Of a stretch of 64,000 nt of DNA, positions 43,676 through 52,268 are shown one piece after another. This stretch comes from DZBG01 sp049241565 (GTDB lineage: Bacteria; Bdellovibrionota; Bacteriovoracia; Bacteriovoracales; Bacteriovoracaceae): contig JBMLQL010000040.1 of the NCBI GenBank assembly GCA_049241565.1, positions 24,366-88,365 of the forward strand, in the 5' to 3' direction. Position numbers and translations under genes: made by a program. The notes beneath the pieces are model-generated. The model saw nothing but the letters and a program-made list of their open reading frames with translations. It ran no database searches and was not told the origin of the DNA. How positions within the stretch are numbered: position 1 is the first letter of the stretch; each line of letters begins with the position of its first letter.

Positions 43676-46600
43676 ATGAAAGTTAAAATGCAAATGGCCA
43701 GAACTTTAAGTGTCATCCTCTCCTATCAGATGATGGTTGCTCCAGTTGTGTATGCCCAGACATCTGGGTCAACATCAACACCTGCAACAGACACTAAAGA
43801 ACCAAGCTGGTGGTCTAAGGCGGGAAGTACTGCCAGTGATATTTTGCAAATCGGTGCAGGGGCCTTTAATTCGTTTCAAGGCAGCCAAATGCAAAATATG
43901 GCTACGCCTGATATTGTGGCCCTTCAGCAAAACCTAAATCCGATTCAAGATAAGTATTTCTCTATCGATCGTATGCAAAAGATTCCAGGCCTCATGGAGT
44001 ATATGCAAGTGATGGGTAAAAATCCTCAATCACTTAACTGTACTTCAATGAATACCACTCTCAATGATGTTAAATCTGAAGTGTGTCGTCTTGGAGTGGT
44101 TCAAGATACTGGCGTAGACCCTAATTACCAACTTCAACTTCTTAATACTTACGCTAATGTTTACAGTGATATCGAGAAACAATACGATAACTTTTCTCAG
44201 CAATCAAACCAGGGTGGTCAGGCCTATGGTTTAGGTTGTATGGAAGATGCTCATAAAATTCTTCAAGGTTTTTTTGATTACCGTAAAAAAGAAATGGATA
44301 ACCTTGTGGCGAATATCGAAGCTCTCAATCAAAAATTCAAAGATGCTGCGAAAGCAGATCTAGACAATATCGAAGAATCTACTGTCCTTCTTGATGGTGG
44401 AAGTGGAGCTCTCGCTAATAAAGTGAAGACAGCAAAACCTCAACTTTTTGACTTCTCTTCACAGTTCAACGATCCGGCTTGTCGCTCAATGTTTGCTGGT
44501 GAAACGATGGCGGACCAAGGTTCAAAAAAAGGTCTAAATTCAATTCAAGACCTCATTGTTAAGGCCACAGAAGCAAAACCTGCCGCCGCCGCTGGAGCAG
44601 CCGCTGGAAAAGCTTTCTCTGGAGAAACATATCTTAAGGCCCACACTTCCCTTGTTGAAGATATTAAAAAGATGGTTGATGGTGTGGCCAAGCAATCTGA
44701 GCTAAAATTTGGAGAGCTTGCAGGAAACGGAAAATCTCTGTTCGATATGTCATCAGGAATTGGCTCGGTATATGGAGCAGAAAGTGCACTCAAAAACCCA
44801 GCCATCTTTTCAGACATTCAACAAAACTTCAGTGAAGAGAATCAAAAACTCCAAACTCAATTTGCTGAAGTAGAAGCTGAACTAAGATCTGCGAAGGGAG
44901 ATACAAGAACAGTATCAACTCTCATGACAAATCTTAATGCTGGAACATTTGATCAAGAGCTTACAAAGATTCAAAATGGTATTGAGAATGATTGTATTAA
45001 GAACTCATCTCAACTTGATACAGTGATTAGTAAGATGATTGACCCTGAGGTTTCAGGTTTTGGTAACAGAAATGCACCTAGCTTTATCAAAGATAAATTA
45101 AAACAAATCCTAGCTAATGATCTCAGCTCTGCGGATAGGAAGATGCAAGAGCTCATCGCTCTTGAAAAACAGGGGGCCAGCCGTTACTACGTAAAGCTTG
45201 ACGCCAGTTATGAAGTTCAAGAAGAGGTTAACGGCCAAATCGTAAGAACAGTTGTCACTCCGACGACAAGAAAAACACCTACAGCATTCCTTGCTGACGT
45301 GATTAAAAGTTGCAAGGCCCAATTTAAATCGAACACACTTGAAACTAAATACTCTGGTGCTTCTGCAATTGCCAAGATGAAAGAGCTTCGTAATAGCTAC
45401 AAAGCTCTTGCTTCAACGACATCAGCTAAAATCAAATCTGAACTTACTAAAAAACTTATTGATTGTGATTCAAACGTTGTCGCCAACCAAGACAACGTTG
45501 GTTCATGTACATCTGAGTCTTTTAATATGGCCCGCCCAGGTTTTTGTGCTAACGCTGCCCTCTCATGTTCTAAAAATATGATTTCATGTAAAGCTAAAGC
45601 TCAAAAGATGGTCACTGATATTAAAACGAATCGTCAAAATGCAGTAAAAAGATATACGGCCAACGTAGAGAAAAACAAAAAAGATCTTATTGCGATCTTT
45701 GATACGGCCCTTACCGCATTCAAAGCTCAAGGGACTCAACTTGGTTCTGCTTTTGATATTCCATGGCAATCTCCTACAGGAATTGAGCGTGAACTAGCAG
45801 ATACAGATCCTAGTAAGTATCATTCTGAGCTAGCTAAAATGGGTAATGACAGAGATGGAAAAATCCTTCTTGAAAACCCGGACGCTTATGTTGCACTCTT
45901 AAAGAAGAATGTTGAAAAGCTTAAAGCTTCAATTGATACTCAGGCCAAGGCCATTGTTGGATCAGGCTCTCTTCTTGGTAAACATATTGATGAAACAAAG
46001 AAAAACTATACAGCTGCTAAATCACAAGCGGCTAAAAAAGAACAAGAATGTCGTAATCAATATGATGGTTATGTGAAAGGGGCTAATCAGTCGCTAGCTG
46101 AGCAACAAAAGAAACAAGCGGAAGATGCAGCTAAAGCAGCTGAGCTTTGTTCAATTGTTGATGGTGTTGGAGAAAATCCAATTGAGCTTTGTAACGATTC
46201 ACTTGATCTTTCTCAAGATGTCCTCAAAGCGGCTTCACAACTTGGTAACAAAGATGCTTCAAAAGCAGCTAAGGCTTACCAAGGGGCTTGTAAAAGCTAT
46301 ATGAATAGTCAAGAAGCTGAGACAAATGTGACTCCTATCGCGATCCAAAATGCTTGTAAAAAACTTTCAGGAGTGGCTGACTACTCTGAGATTTGTAGTG
46401 GTGACTACAAAAAAATAGGGAAAGTGGATGGTAAATCCTGTGATTCTTTGAAAACAGATTCTGGATTTTCTATGTGCGATAACAACGGAACAAAACTTGC
46501 TACATCATGCACTGATGCAAATTCAAAACTTACTCCAATCGGAATCGACAAATTAAGATCAATTGCTCCTCAAAATGATGTTGTAAAAAAGTATGATAAG

Positions 46601-46789
46601 TTTTGTGTTACAGACCAATACGCTGTTGTAATCCAAGCAGCTCAGGCCCAAGACCTCAAGACTTTCGGAGAAAAACTTGGTGGCTACTGTAGTGCTCAAT
46701 CAGGTCAACAAGGTAATTTCAAAAATATGTTTGAAGGGCTAGGCGGTCTTGGTCAGCAGCCAAATACAAGTGGAGCAAGACAGCAGTAA
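43676..46789 (+). CDS. Large exported helical/coiled-coil protein (hypothetical)
   Basis: 1037 residues with a signal peptide (ARTLSVILSYQMMVAPVVYAQ). The mature chain is Gln/Ala/Lys/Asn-rich and mostly helical, with long heptad-like stretches (YRKKEMDNLVANIEALNQKFKD, and EENQKLQTQFAEVEAELRSAK). It contains a GGSGAL turn, an Ala-rich segment (AAAAGAAAG) and, in the last 400 residues, scattered cysteines (NCTSMN, LGCMED, DCDSNV, CSIVDGVGENPIELC). It ends in a Gly/Gln-rich tail. No domain recognised. The size and coiled coils suggest a surface or periplasmic structural protein. A rho-independent terminator follows 27 bases on. Confidence 0.65.
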   Translation: MKVKMQMARTLSVILSYQMMVAPVVYAQTSGSTSTPATDTKEPSWWSKAGSTASDILQIGAGAFNSFQGSQMQNMATPDIVALQQNLNPIQDKYFSIDRMQKIPGLMEYMQVMGKNPQSLNCTSMNTTLNDVKSEVCRLGVVQDTGVDPNYQLQLLNTYANVYSDIEKQYDNFSQQSNQGGQAYGLGCMEDAHKILQGFFDYRKKEMDNLVANIEALNQKFKDAAKADLDNIEESTVLLDGGSGALANKVKTAKPQLFDFSSQFNDPACRSMFAGETMADQGSKKGLNSIQDLIVKATEAKPAAAAGAAAGKAFSGETYLKAHTSLVEDIKKMVDGVAKQSELKFGELAGNGKSLFDMSSGIGSVYGAESALKNPAIFSDIQQNFSEENQKLQTQFAEVEAELRSAKGDTRTVSTLMTNLNAGTFDQELTKIQNGIENDCIKNSSQLDTVISKMIDPEVSGFGNRNAPSFIKDKLKQILANDLSSADRKMQELIALEKQGASRYYVKLDASYEVQEEVNGQIVRTVVTPTTRKTPTAFLADVIKSCKAQFKSNTLETKYSGASAIAKMKELRNSYKALASTTSAKIKSELTKKLIDCDSNVVANQDNVGSCTSESFNMARPGFCANAALSCSKNMISCKAKAQKMVTDIKTNRQNAVKRYTANVEKNKKDLIAIFDTALTAFKAQGTQLGSAFDIPWQSPTGIERELADTDPSKYHSELAKMGNDRDGKILLENPDAYVALLKKNVEKLKASIDTQAKAIVGSGSLLGKHIDETKKNYTAAKSQAAKKEQECRNQYDGYVKGANQSLAEQQKKQAEDAAKAAELCSIVDGVGENPIELCNDSLDLSQDVLKAASQLGNKDASKAAKAYQGACKSYMNSQEAETNVTPIAIQNACKKLSGVADYSEICSGDYKKIGKVDGKSCDSLKTDSGFSMCDNNGTKLATSCTDANSKLTPIGIDKLRSIAPQNDVVKKYDKFCVTDQYAVVIQAAQAQDLKTFGEKLGGYCSAQSGQQGNFKNMFEGLGGLGQQPNTSGARQQ

Positions 46790-46815
46790 TAAATGTATTA
46801 GTTTAAATTGAATTC

Positions 46816-46848
46816 AGGCCTGTGGTTAAACAATCACAGGCCTTTTTA
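46816..46848 (+). terminator. Rho-independent terminator
   Basis: AGGCCTGTG and CACAGGCCT form a nine-pair stem around a ten-base loop, followed by TTTTT. It ends the 1037-residue gene at 46789. Confidence 0.85.
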
Positions 46849-46994
46849 ACGTCTGAAAGACCTTTAACCCCTCCTCCATGCTTTAAACCGAAAATGGCCA
46901 ATTTGAGGCCCTTAGACCGACTGCCCTTCTCTAGTATAACCCCACGTTTTTAGCGTAATATTTATGAAATTAAAGCCGAAAAGACCTATAAGGA

Positions 46995-49592
46995 ATGAGA
47001 CTAACAAGATTAAACCTTCCCTATTCTACCCTACTTAAAATGCTTCACATTGTGTTGGGTTTGCTGCTTTTAATTTTTCTTGCTGCTTGTAATCCTGCGC
47101 AAGTTCAAAAATCGGGATCAAGATCGAGCTTCGGTGCTGCTTATGAAAATAGCGCCTATGTTTTTAAAGAAAGTCCTTCGGTTATTGCAGGCCCCGCATA
47201 TGGAATGCCAGTAGAAATAGCGCGTTTTGTAAGTGGCGAAGCGGTTTTTATTACATCAAAGACTCAGCTCAAATCAGATTGTCCAGTGACATTTGAATCG
47301 AACTTAATTTTCCCTACTCTTAACACAAGGACAGAAAGTAATTGTGTTGATTCTCGCAGCACACGTGACCCAGGAGAAGTTTCTCTCACTAAGCAAAGTG
47401 ACGGGTCATGGACTTACCCAACAGGATCTAATGAATTTTACCAAGTCAATACTATCTATCATATCAATTTAGCGAAGGATAAATTCCTTTCAAAAATTGG
47501 TAAGACAATGACAAAGCTTCATACTTATTATTCAGGTGTTGATCCGCGAAGTGCCCTTAATAATCAGCAAAAGCAAATTCCACTTTACCTAAAAGACTCA
47601 AATCTTTTTTGGTTTAAGGCCATCACTCCAACTCTTGATAGTTATTTCAAATACAATTATCTTACAAGTTTCGCGAACTGCGATATCGACCGAAATGCCT
47701 CTTTCAGCCCAGCGGGACCTGAGCTTTGTTTTGGTAAAGATGCGAGTCGCCCTAGCTTTAATTTTGCTCAAGACCCATCAATTATCTATCACGAACTCGG
47801 CCATGCTTTTGTCAGTCTCATGATGAACTTTCGTAATGGAACAAACTCATCAAACTACACGAGTCTGAGATCAAACCTCGGACAAATTTTCTATGACGAA
47901 GCCGGTGCCATCAACGAAGGTATCGCCGATTACTTTAGCTATGTCGCCAATGCTCGTCCTCACATGGGTGAGTGGGCCTTAGGAAGATTTTACAAGGCCT
48001 CAAGGCCCATGAGTGAGAACGATCCACTTCATATAGATGCTGTTAATTCAACATCTGAGGGAAGATTATCTTACCCACAGTTTTTAATGTATGATCCAAA
48101 TTATCCTTCCGATCCTATCGAAGGAGTCCACTACGCTGGACAAATGACTTCTCACTATCTTGTGGCCCTCACAGAAGAGCTTAAATCTTCTTGCTACAGT
48201 TCATCTACTCCAGAAGAGCAGCATGAAGGAGCAACTGATATTGTTGTAGGAGTCATGGCCGAAACACTTAGTGAAATCGGAGACCTTCGCTCGGTAGGTC
48301 TTGATACCACTTCAGGAACTCCTATCTCATCAGCAACAGGATTTTTTAACAATCTAGATCCGGACAGTGCCTTTGTCTGGACCCATGTGGTTAATCCAAC
48401 TAACTATCGACGCTTCTATCAAATTTTTGGAAAAAATATTGTAAAAATACTTCGTGCCTATCCAGAATGCGCTTCTTTTGATTCAAACAGATCAGAGAAA
48501 CTTTTAGATGATTATGGTTTTCTTCTGTTCAGAACATATAACAACGATTTGGATAGCACTACTTTCCATAACAATGATGCCTCTTATATCCCTCTGAACA
48601 GCTTTCTATCAAGAACACTGACTTCTGTCCCATCTGCCAATCGTCGAAAAACAGTTTTGGTTTCAAAGAGTCTAGTATCGCTTGCAAATAGTACCAATAG
48701 ACCTACTGCCTATATTGTGGATAACAGAACAGGGATTAGTCGTATATTATCTGCTCTTCTGTTTAAGGGAACTCCAGTTCAAACAACTCCTGAACTTGCA
48801 GGAACAGAATATAATAACGGAAATGCCAAAATCTCTCCTGGTGAAATCGTGGGGATTATCCCTAATATTCTTAACTCATCAAACTCAACGATTGGTGGAG
48901 TACAAATTCTGGCCAACGACTGGGATCATGTAAAATTTGATCCTGCCACGATGGGAAGTACGACAACAATTAAATTTAATCCTTGTTTAATTACGGGAGA
49001 TGATTTGACTGTTGATCAAGGGGCCGTGCCTTGTACAAGCACACTTAAAACTTATAAAAAAGCCGTGAGCTCAGTTGTTCCCAATACTCCGTACGCTGGC
49101 CAAGCCGTCGCTCCTGTATGCATGGTTCAGTTGGCCGAACAAGGTCAAACGAAATGGGTTTCACAAAATGAATTCCGTATAAAAACTGATGGTCTCAATC
49201 TTATGGATAAAGACTGCTTAGGCCATACCGCCAATCACGCCTCAACTAATCCAGATCTAGGATTTAATCCCCACTCTTGTTTAGTAAGATTTCTCCCTGG
49301 TGCTGATCATGCAATGATGTCAAAAATTGACTCACAAAAAACCTTTGCTGAGACTCTAGCAGGAACAAGCGGCACAGCTCCAGTATTTAATTCATCTTCT
49401 GCTCTACTTATGGAAGTGAACAAATGGGTTCAGCCAGGAACTAAATTCCGTTGCCGTCTCAGAGTTCGTTTTACCAATTGTGATGACTGCTACCACGACT
49501 CAGCACGCGCCAATGATGATTATCTTGATTTTGAATACAATGGTGCCAAACCTTTTAAAGTCATCAATTTCGATTTTGAAGTAAGAGACTAA
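46995..49592 (+). CDS. Lipoprotein metalloprotease (HELGH, gluzincin-type)
   Basis: 865 residues. A lipoprotein signal peptide (GLLLLIFLAAC, Cys32) anchors it. Near residue 266 is YHELGHAF (zinc HExxH), and about 40 residues on, NEGIADYFSY gives the Glu that completes a gluzincin zinc site, as in M4/M36 peptidases. The surrounding sequence (FLSKIGKTMTKLHTYYSG, AGAINEGIADYFSYVANARP) fits a thermolysin-like or fungalysin-like enzyme; the exact family is not fixed. The second half (about 560-865) is beta-rich with disulfide pairs (CRLRVRFTNCDDC). AAGGA directly abuts the start. Its stop overlaps the next start (TAATG); that gene encodes a PepSY-like protein, the domain that inhibits M4 proteases elsewhere. 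Confidence 0.8.
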   Translation: MRLTRLNLPYSTLLKMLHIVLGLLLLIFLAACNPAQVQKSGSRSSFGAAYENSAYVFKESPSVIAGPAYGMPVEIARFVSGEAVFITSKTQLKSDCPVTFESNLIFPTLNTRTESNCVDSRSTRDPGEVSLTKQSDGSWTYPTGSNEFYQVNTIYHINLAKDKFLSKIGKTMTKLHTYYSGVDPRSALNNQQKQIPLYLKDSNLFWFKAITPTLDSYFKYNYLTSFANCDIDRNASFSPAGPELCFGKDASRPSFNFAQDPSIIYHELGHAFVSLMMNFRNGTNSSNYTSLRSNLGQIFYDEAGAINEGIADYFSYVANARPHMGEWALGRFYKASRPMSENDPLHIDAVNSTSEGRLSYPQFLMYDPNYPSDPIEGVHYAGQMTSHYLVALTEELKSSCYSSSTPEEQHEGATDIVVGVMAETLSEIGDLRSVGLDTTSGTPISSATGFFNNLDPDSAFVWTHVVNPTNYRRFYQIFGKNIVKILRAYPECASFDSNRSEKLLDDYGFLLFRTYNNDLDSTTFHNNDASYIPLNSFLSRTLTSVPSANRRKTVLVSKSLVSLANSTNRPTAYIVDNRTGISRILSALLFKGTPVQTTPELAGTEYNNGNAKISPGEIVGIIPNILNSSNSTIGGVQILANDWDHVKFDPATMGSTTTIKFNPCLITGDDLTVDQGAVPCTSTLKTYKKAVSSVVPNTPYAGQAVAPVCMVQLAEQGQTKWVSQNEFRIKTDGLNLMDKDCLGHTANHASTNPDLGFNPHSCLVRFLPGADHAMMSKIDSQKTFAETLAGTSGTAPVFNSSSALLMEVNKWVQPGTKFRCRLRVRFTNCDDCYHDSARANDDYLDFEYNGAKPFKVINFDFEVRD

Positions 49593-50137
49593 TGAAAAAG
49601 TTTAACTGGCCTGCTGTTATTGCCATTGCATTTATTCTCGGGGCCCTCGCTCTTTACATGAGGTCAATGTCTAAGCCGCCAAAAGAAAAATATACTCCTT
49701 CACGTACTAACGTCGAAAATGAAGCTTCGCCTGAAAAACAAGAAATCAAAGTTGATGGTAGAACAGTCATTGGGGCCATCTCCACAGAGCAAAAAAAAAG
49801 ACCCGAAACGATTAAAGCAAGCAATAAACCTTCACCTCTTTGGGAAAAAGAACTTCTTCAAACCATCACAAAAAATGGTGGAGAGACAATTCAGAATGTC
49901 TCCATTAAAAAAGTCGATTCTGTTATTTGGATGAAGAACTCTGGAGGAATTAATGCCGAGTCAGTTATAATTACGCTGAAAAACCAAGAAGGAGCAGAAT
50001 CGACCTTTCGTGCTCTTGTTGATTCTGCCACGGGTAGAATTCTTGAAACCTGGGATCGCACTATTTTTGAACCCGTGGGGCACAGAGACCACCACGAGCA
50101 TTCTATTATGGACTATCGCCCACTCACTAATGATTAA
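49592..50137 (+). CDS. Membrane-anchored PepSY-like protein
   Basis: 181 residues. One N-terminal transmembrane anchor (WPAVIAIAFILGALALYM) is followed by a charged linker (SMSKPPKEKYT, then a Lys/Glu-rich region) and a domain of about 80 residues resembling PepSY: AESVIITLKNQ followed by FRALVDSATGRILETWD. The C-terminus is His-rich (GHRDHHEHSIM). PepSY domains act as propeptide-like inhibitors or chaperones of M4-type metalloproteases. Sharing the TAATG overlap with the upstream metalloprotease makes a regulatory partnership likely. The assignment of PepSY is by pattern and is moderate. Confidence 0.65.
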   Translation: MKKFNWPAVIAIAFILGALALYMRSMSKPPKEKYTPSRTNVENEASPEKQEIKVDGRTVIGAISTEQKKRPETIKASNKPSPLWEKELLQTITKNGGETIQNVSIKKVDSVIWMKNSGGINAESVIITLKNQEGAESTFRALVDSATGRILETWDRTIFEPVGHRDHHEHSIMDYRPLTND

Positions 50138-50234
50138 AAACTTCACATTTCAATTCTGATATTTCTTTTACTGAAACCTCAGAGGATCTCGATCTTTCTC
50201 ACCAAATACAATAATAACTAAAAATCTTCCGTGA

Positions 50235-50250
50235 CGCCCAATGAAGGGCG
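50235..50250 (+). other. Small hairpin upstream of micropeptide gene
   Basis: CGCCC and GGGCG around AATGAA, 22 bases before the micropeptide start. No T-tract. It may sit in the leader of the micropeptide mRNA. Confidence 0.4.
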
Positions 50251-50271
50251 CCTTTGAGAAAAGGAATTTTC

Positions 50272-50346
50272 ATGGAAGAAATGATGAGGGTCTTGATTCT
50301 TATCGTTTTGATCATGCAGCTTGCTGTTATGTTCAGAACGCTTTGA
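50272..50346 (+). CDS. Putative 24-residue membrane micropeptide
   Basis: ATG with AAGGA seven bases upstream opens a frame of 24 codons. The product has Glu-Glu at the N-terminus, one hydrophobic segment (VLILIVLIMQLAVMF) and a basic end (RTL), the make-up of a single-pass inner-membrane micropeptide. It does not match KdpF, CydX or other small proteins I know. A GC-rich hairpin follows the stop and a smaller one precedes the ribosome site, so it looks like an independent transcription unit in the 316-base gap between the PepSY-like gene and metG. It is unproven. Confidence 0.45.
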   Translation: MEEMMRVLILIVLIMQLAVMFRTL

Positions 50347-50356
50347 ATTAGGTTTA

Positions 50357-50379
50357 GGGGGGTGTAAGAAGCACCCCCC
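50357..50379. terminator. GC-rich hairpin, possible terminator
   Basis: GGGGGGTG and CACCCCCC around seven bases, 10 bases after the micropeptide stop. The T-run is poor on both strands, so it may instead stabilise the 3' end or pause transcription. Confidence 0.45.
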
Positions 50380-50453
50380 ACCTCTTCATTCAATAAAATG
50401 CTAGCAGAAATTGAAAATCAAAGCAAGTTTGCTAAGTTACCGATAGTAAATGA

Positions 50454-52160
50454 CTAACCTGTCACTTTTGCTTTCAGTTTGGCCTCTAGTTCTTCAATCA
50501 CTTTAGGATCAATCTTTGGCACAAGTCCCTGGGGCTCAACCTCAAGCTTAAATCCATTTTTAAAGAAACCTTCGAGGGCCTTAATATCACCCTGATAAAT
50601 GGCCTTAGTAAGAGCATCATCACGATTTAAACCAAAATAAGTTAAAATATTTTGTGATAACGTCGGAAGATAAGGAGCAAAAAAAGCTCCAATAACTAAT
50701 GTATAAATTGTCGACCAAGCAATGGTCTCAGCTGCTTTTTCTTGGTCTGTTTTAAACTCGGTCCAAGGAGCACGTTCAGAAATAAAAAGATTCACATGGG
50801 CCCCAAGACCCATAATATGATCCTGCCCTTTTCTTATTTCAAAATCATCTAAAAGAGTATGGAAGTCTTTTGAAAAATCTAAATATTTTTGGGCATGCTC
50901 TGTTTTAAAGAAAGATTCAAAATGCTCTGCTTTGATTCCCTCTGGCCAGTTTTTCTTAAAAAACTTCATGGCACGATTAATAAAATTTCCAATATTGTTA
51001 GCAAGCTCTGAATTAATTTTTAATTCAAATCCCTTCCATGTGAATGAAGAGTCTGAAGAATCTGGAATAAGTGATGTTAAATAGAAACGAAGAGCATCAG
51101 GGCCAAATTGAGCAATGGCTTCATCTGACTCTACATACCATCCCTTTGATTTCGAGAACTGCTTTCCTTCAAGATTAACGTATTGATTGGCCGGAAGCTC
51201 CGAAACAGGATTAACAAAACCACTGGCCATACTCATCACTGGAAAAATAATCGAGTGGAAAATAATATTGTCCTTACCAATGAAATTAACAATTTTTGTA
51301 TCATTGTTCTTCCACCAGTCAGCAATATAATCTTCTTTAATACCATTCACTTCTAAGTATTTCTTTGTATTTGAGACGTAGCCAATAGGAGCATCAAACC
51401 AAACATAAAGTTTCTTTCCCTTCGCATCGGGAAGAGGGACATCAATTCCCCAGTCAAGGTCTCGTGTTATCGCTCGGTCATGGAGAGATTCTTTTGACAG
51501 AGACTCAACAAATGTCACCACTTGTTTTCTCCAAGAATCTTTCTTCGTCGCAAACCATTTTTTATGTTCCTCATGATATTTTGACATCACAAGATACCAC
51601 TGGAATGAATCCACTGCCTTAACGTTTTTAGAATTGCAAAATTTACAAACAGGATTAATAAGTTTGAGAGCATCGATCCAAGTTCCACAATTAGGGCATT
51701 CATCTCCGCGAGCATCTTTGTACCCACAAACATAGCACTCCCCTTCCACATAACGATCTGGAAGCATGTTTTTACAATCTTGGCATTGAAGCTGAAGTTC
51801 TGTTCGTTTTTCTATAGCACCGTCTTTATAAAGTTTATCAAACCATTTAAGTGTCTCTTCACGGTGATAATCACTTGATGTTTGCCCAAAGAAATCAAAT
51901 TCGATTTGATATTGATCAAAAAGCTCTTTATGAGTTTTATGCCACTCGTTTACATAAGACTGGTACTCAATACCTGCTTTTTGAGCATTTTGCATAATCG
52001 CCACACCATGCTCGTCTGACCCTGAAATATGAATACAACGCTCCCCTTTCATTTTTTTATGGCGAGTAAAGATATCGGCAGGAATATAAACTCCGGCCAT
52101 ATGTCCAAAATGAAGTGGCCCGTTAGCATAAGGAAGGGCCGATGTGACTAAGTACTTCAT
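50454..52160 (-). CDS. metG: Methionyl-tRNA synthetase
   Basis: 568 residues, class I synthetase charging initiator and elongator tRNA-Met. The HIGH motif is HFGH (residues 17-20), the KMSKS loop is KQFSKSKGW around residue 330, and the zinc-binding knuckles CQDCKNM/CYVC and CPNCG/CKFC are in the connective peptide. The C-terminal anticodon-binding helices are present (ELANNIGNFINRAMKFFKKNW), but the EMAP-like tRNA-binding domain of E. coli MetG is absent, as in many bacteria. CAGGAGAA precedes the start. It diverges from the Rep/PcrA-type helicase gene. Confidence 0.97.
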   Translation of the reverse strand: MKYLVTSALPYANGPLHFGHMAGVYIPADIFTRHKKMKGERCIHISGSDEHGVAIMQNAQKAGIEYQSYVNEWHKTHKELFDQYQIEFDFFGQTSSDYHREETLKWFDKLYKDGAIEKRTELQLQCQDCKNMLPDRYVEGECYVCGYKDARGDECPNCGTWIDALKLINPVCKFCNSKNVKAVDSFQWYLVMSKYHEEHKKWFATKKDSWRKQVVTFVESLSKESLHDRAITRDLDWGIDVPLPDAKGKKLYVWFDAPIGYVSNTKKYLEVNGIKEDYIADWWKNNDTKIVNFIGKDNIIFHSIIFPVMSMASGFVNPVSELPANQYVNLEGKQFSKSKGWYVESDEAIAQFGPDALRFYLTSLIPDSSDSSFTWKGFELKINSELANNIGNFINRAMKFFKKNWPEGIKAEHFESFFKTEHAQKYLDFSKDFHTLLDDFEIRKGQDHIMGLGAHVNLFISERAPWTEFKTDQEKAAETIAWSTIYTLVIGAFFAPYLPTLSQNILTYFGLNRDDALTKAIYQGDIKALEGFFKNGFKLEVEPQGLVPKIDPKVIEELEAKLKAKVTG

Positions 52161-52268
52161 ATTTCTCCTGAGTCAGCTAAAATTATTGAGTCTCAAGCTT
52201 ACTTAAATCCCCTCTTTTTGTCTTTTGATTTTGACACTTATACGAGAGGTTTTATAAGCTGAGTCACT

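Noticed and set aside
50357..50379. GC-rich hairpin considered as a riboswitch or attenuator for metG
   Set aside because: It lies downstream of metG (beyond its stop on the minus strand), not in its leader, so it cannot attenuate metG.
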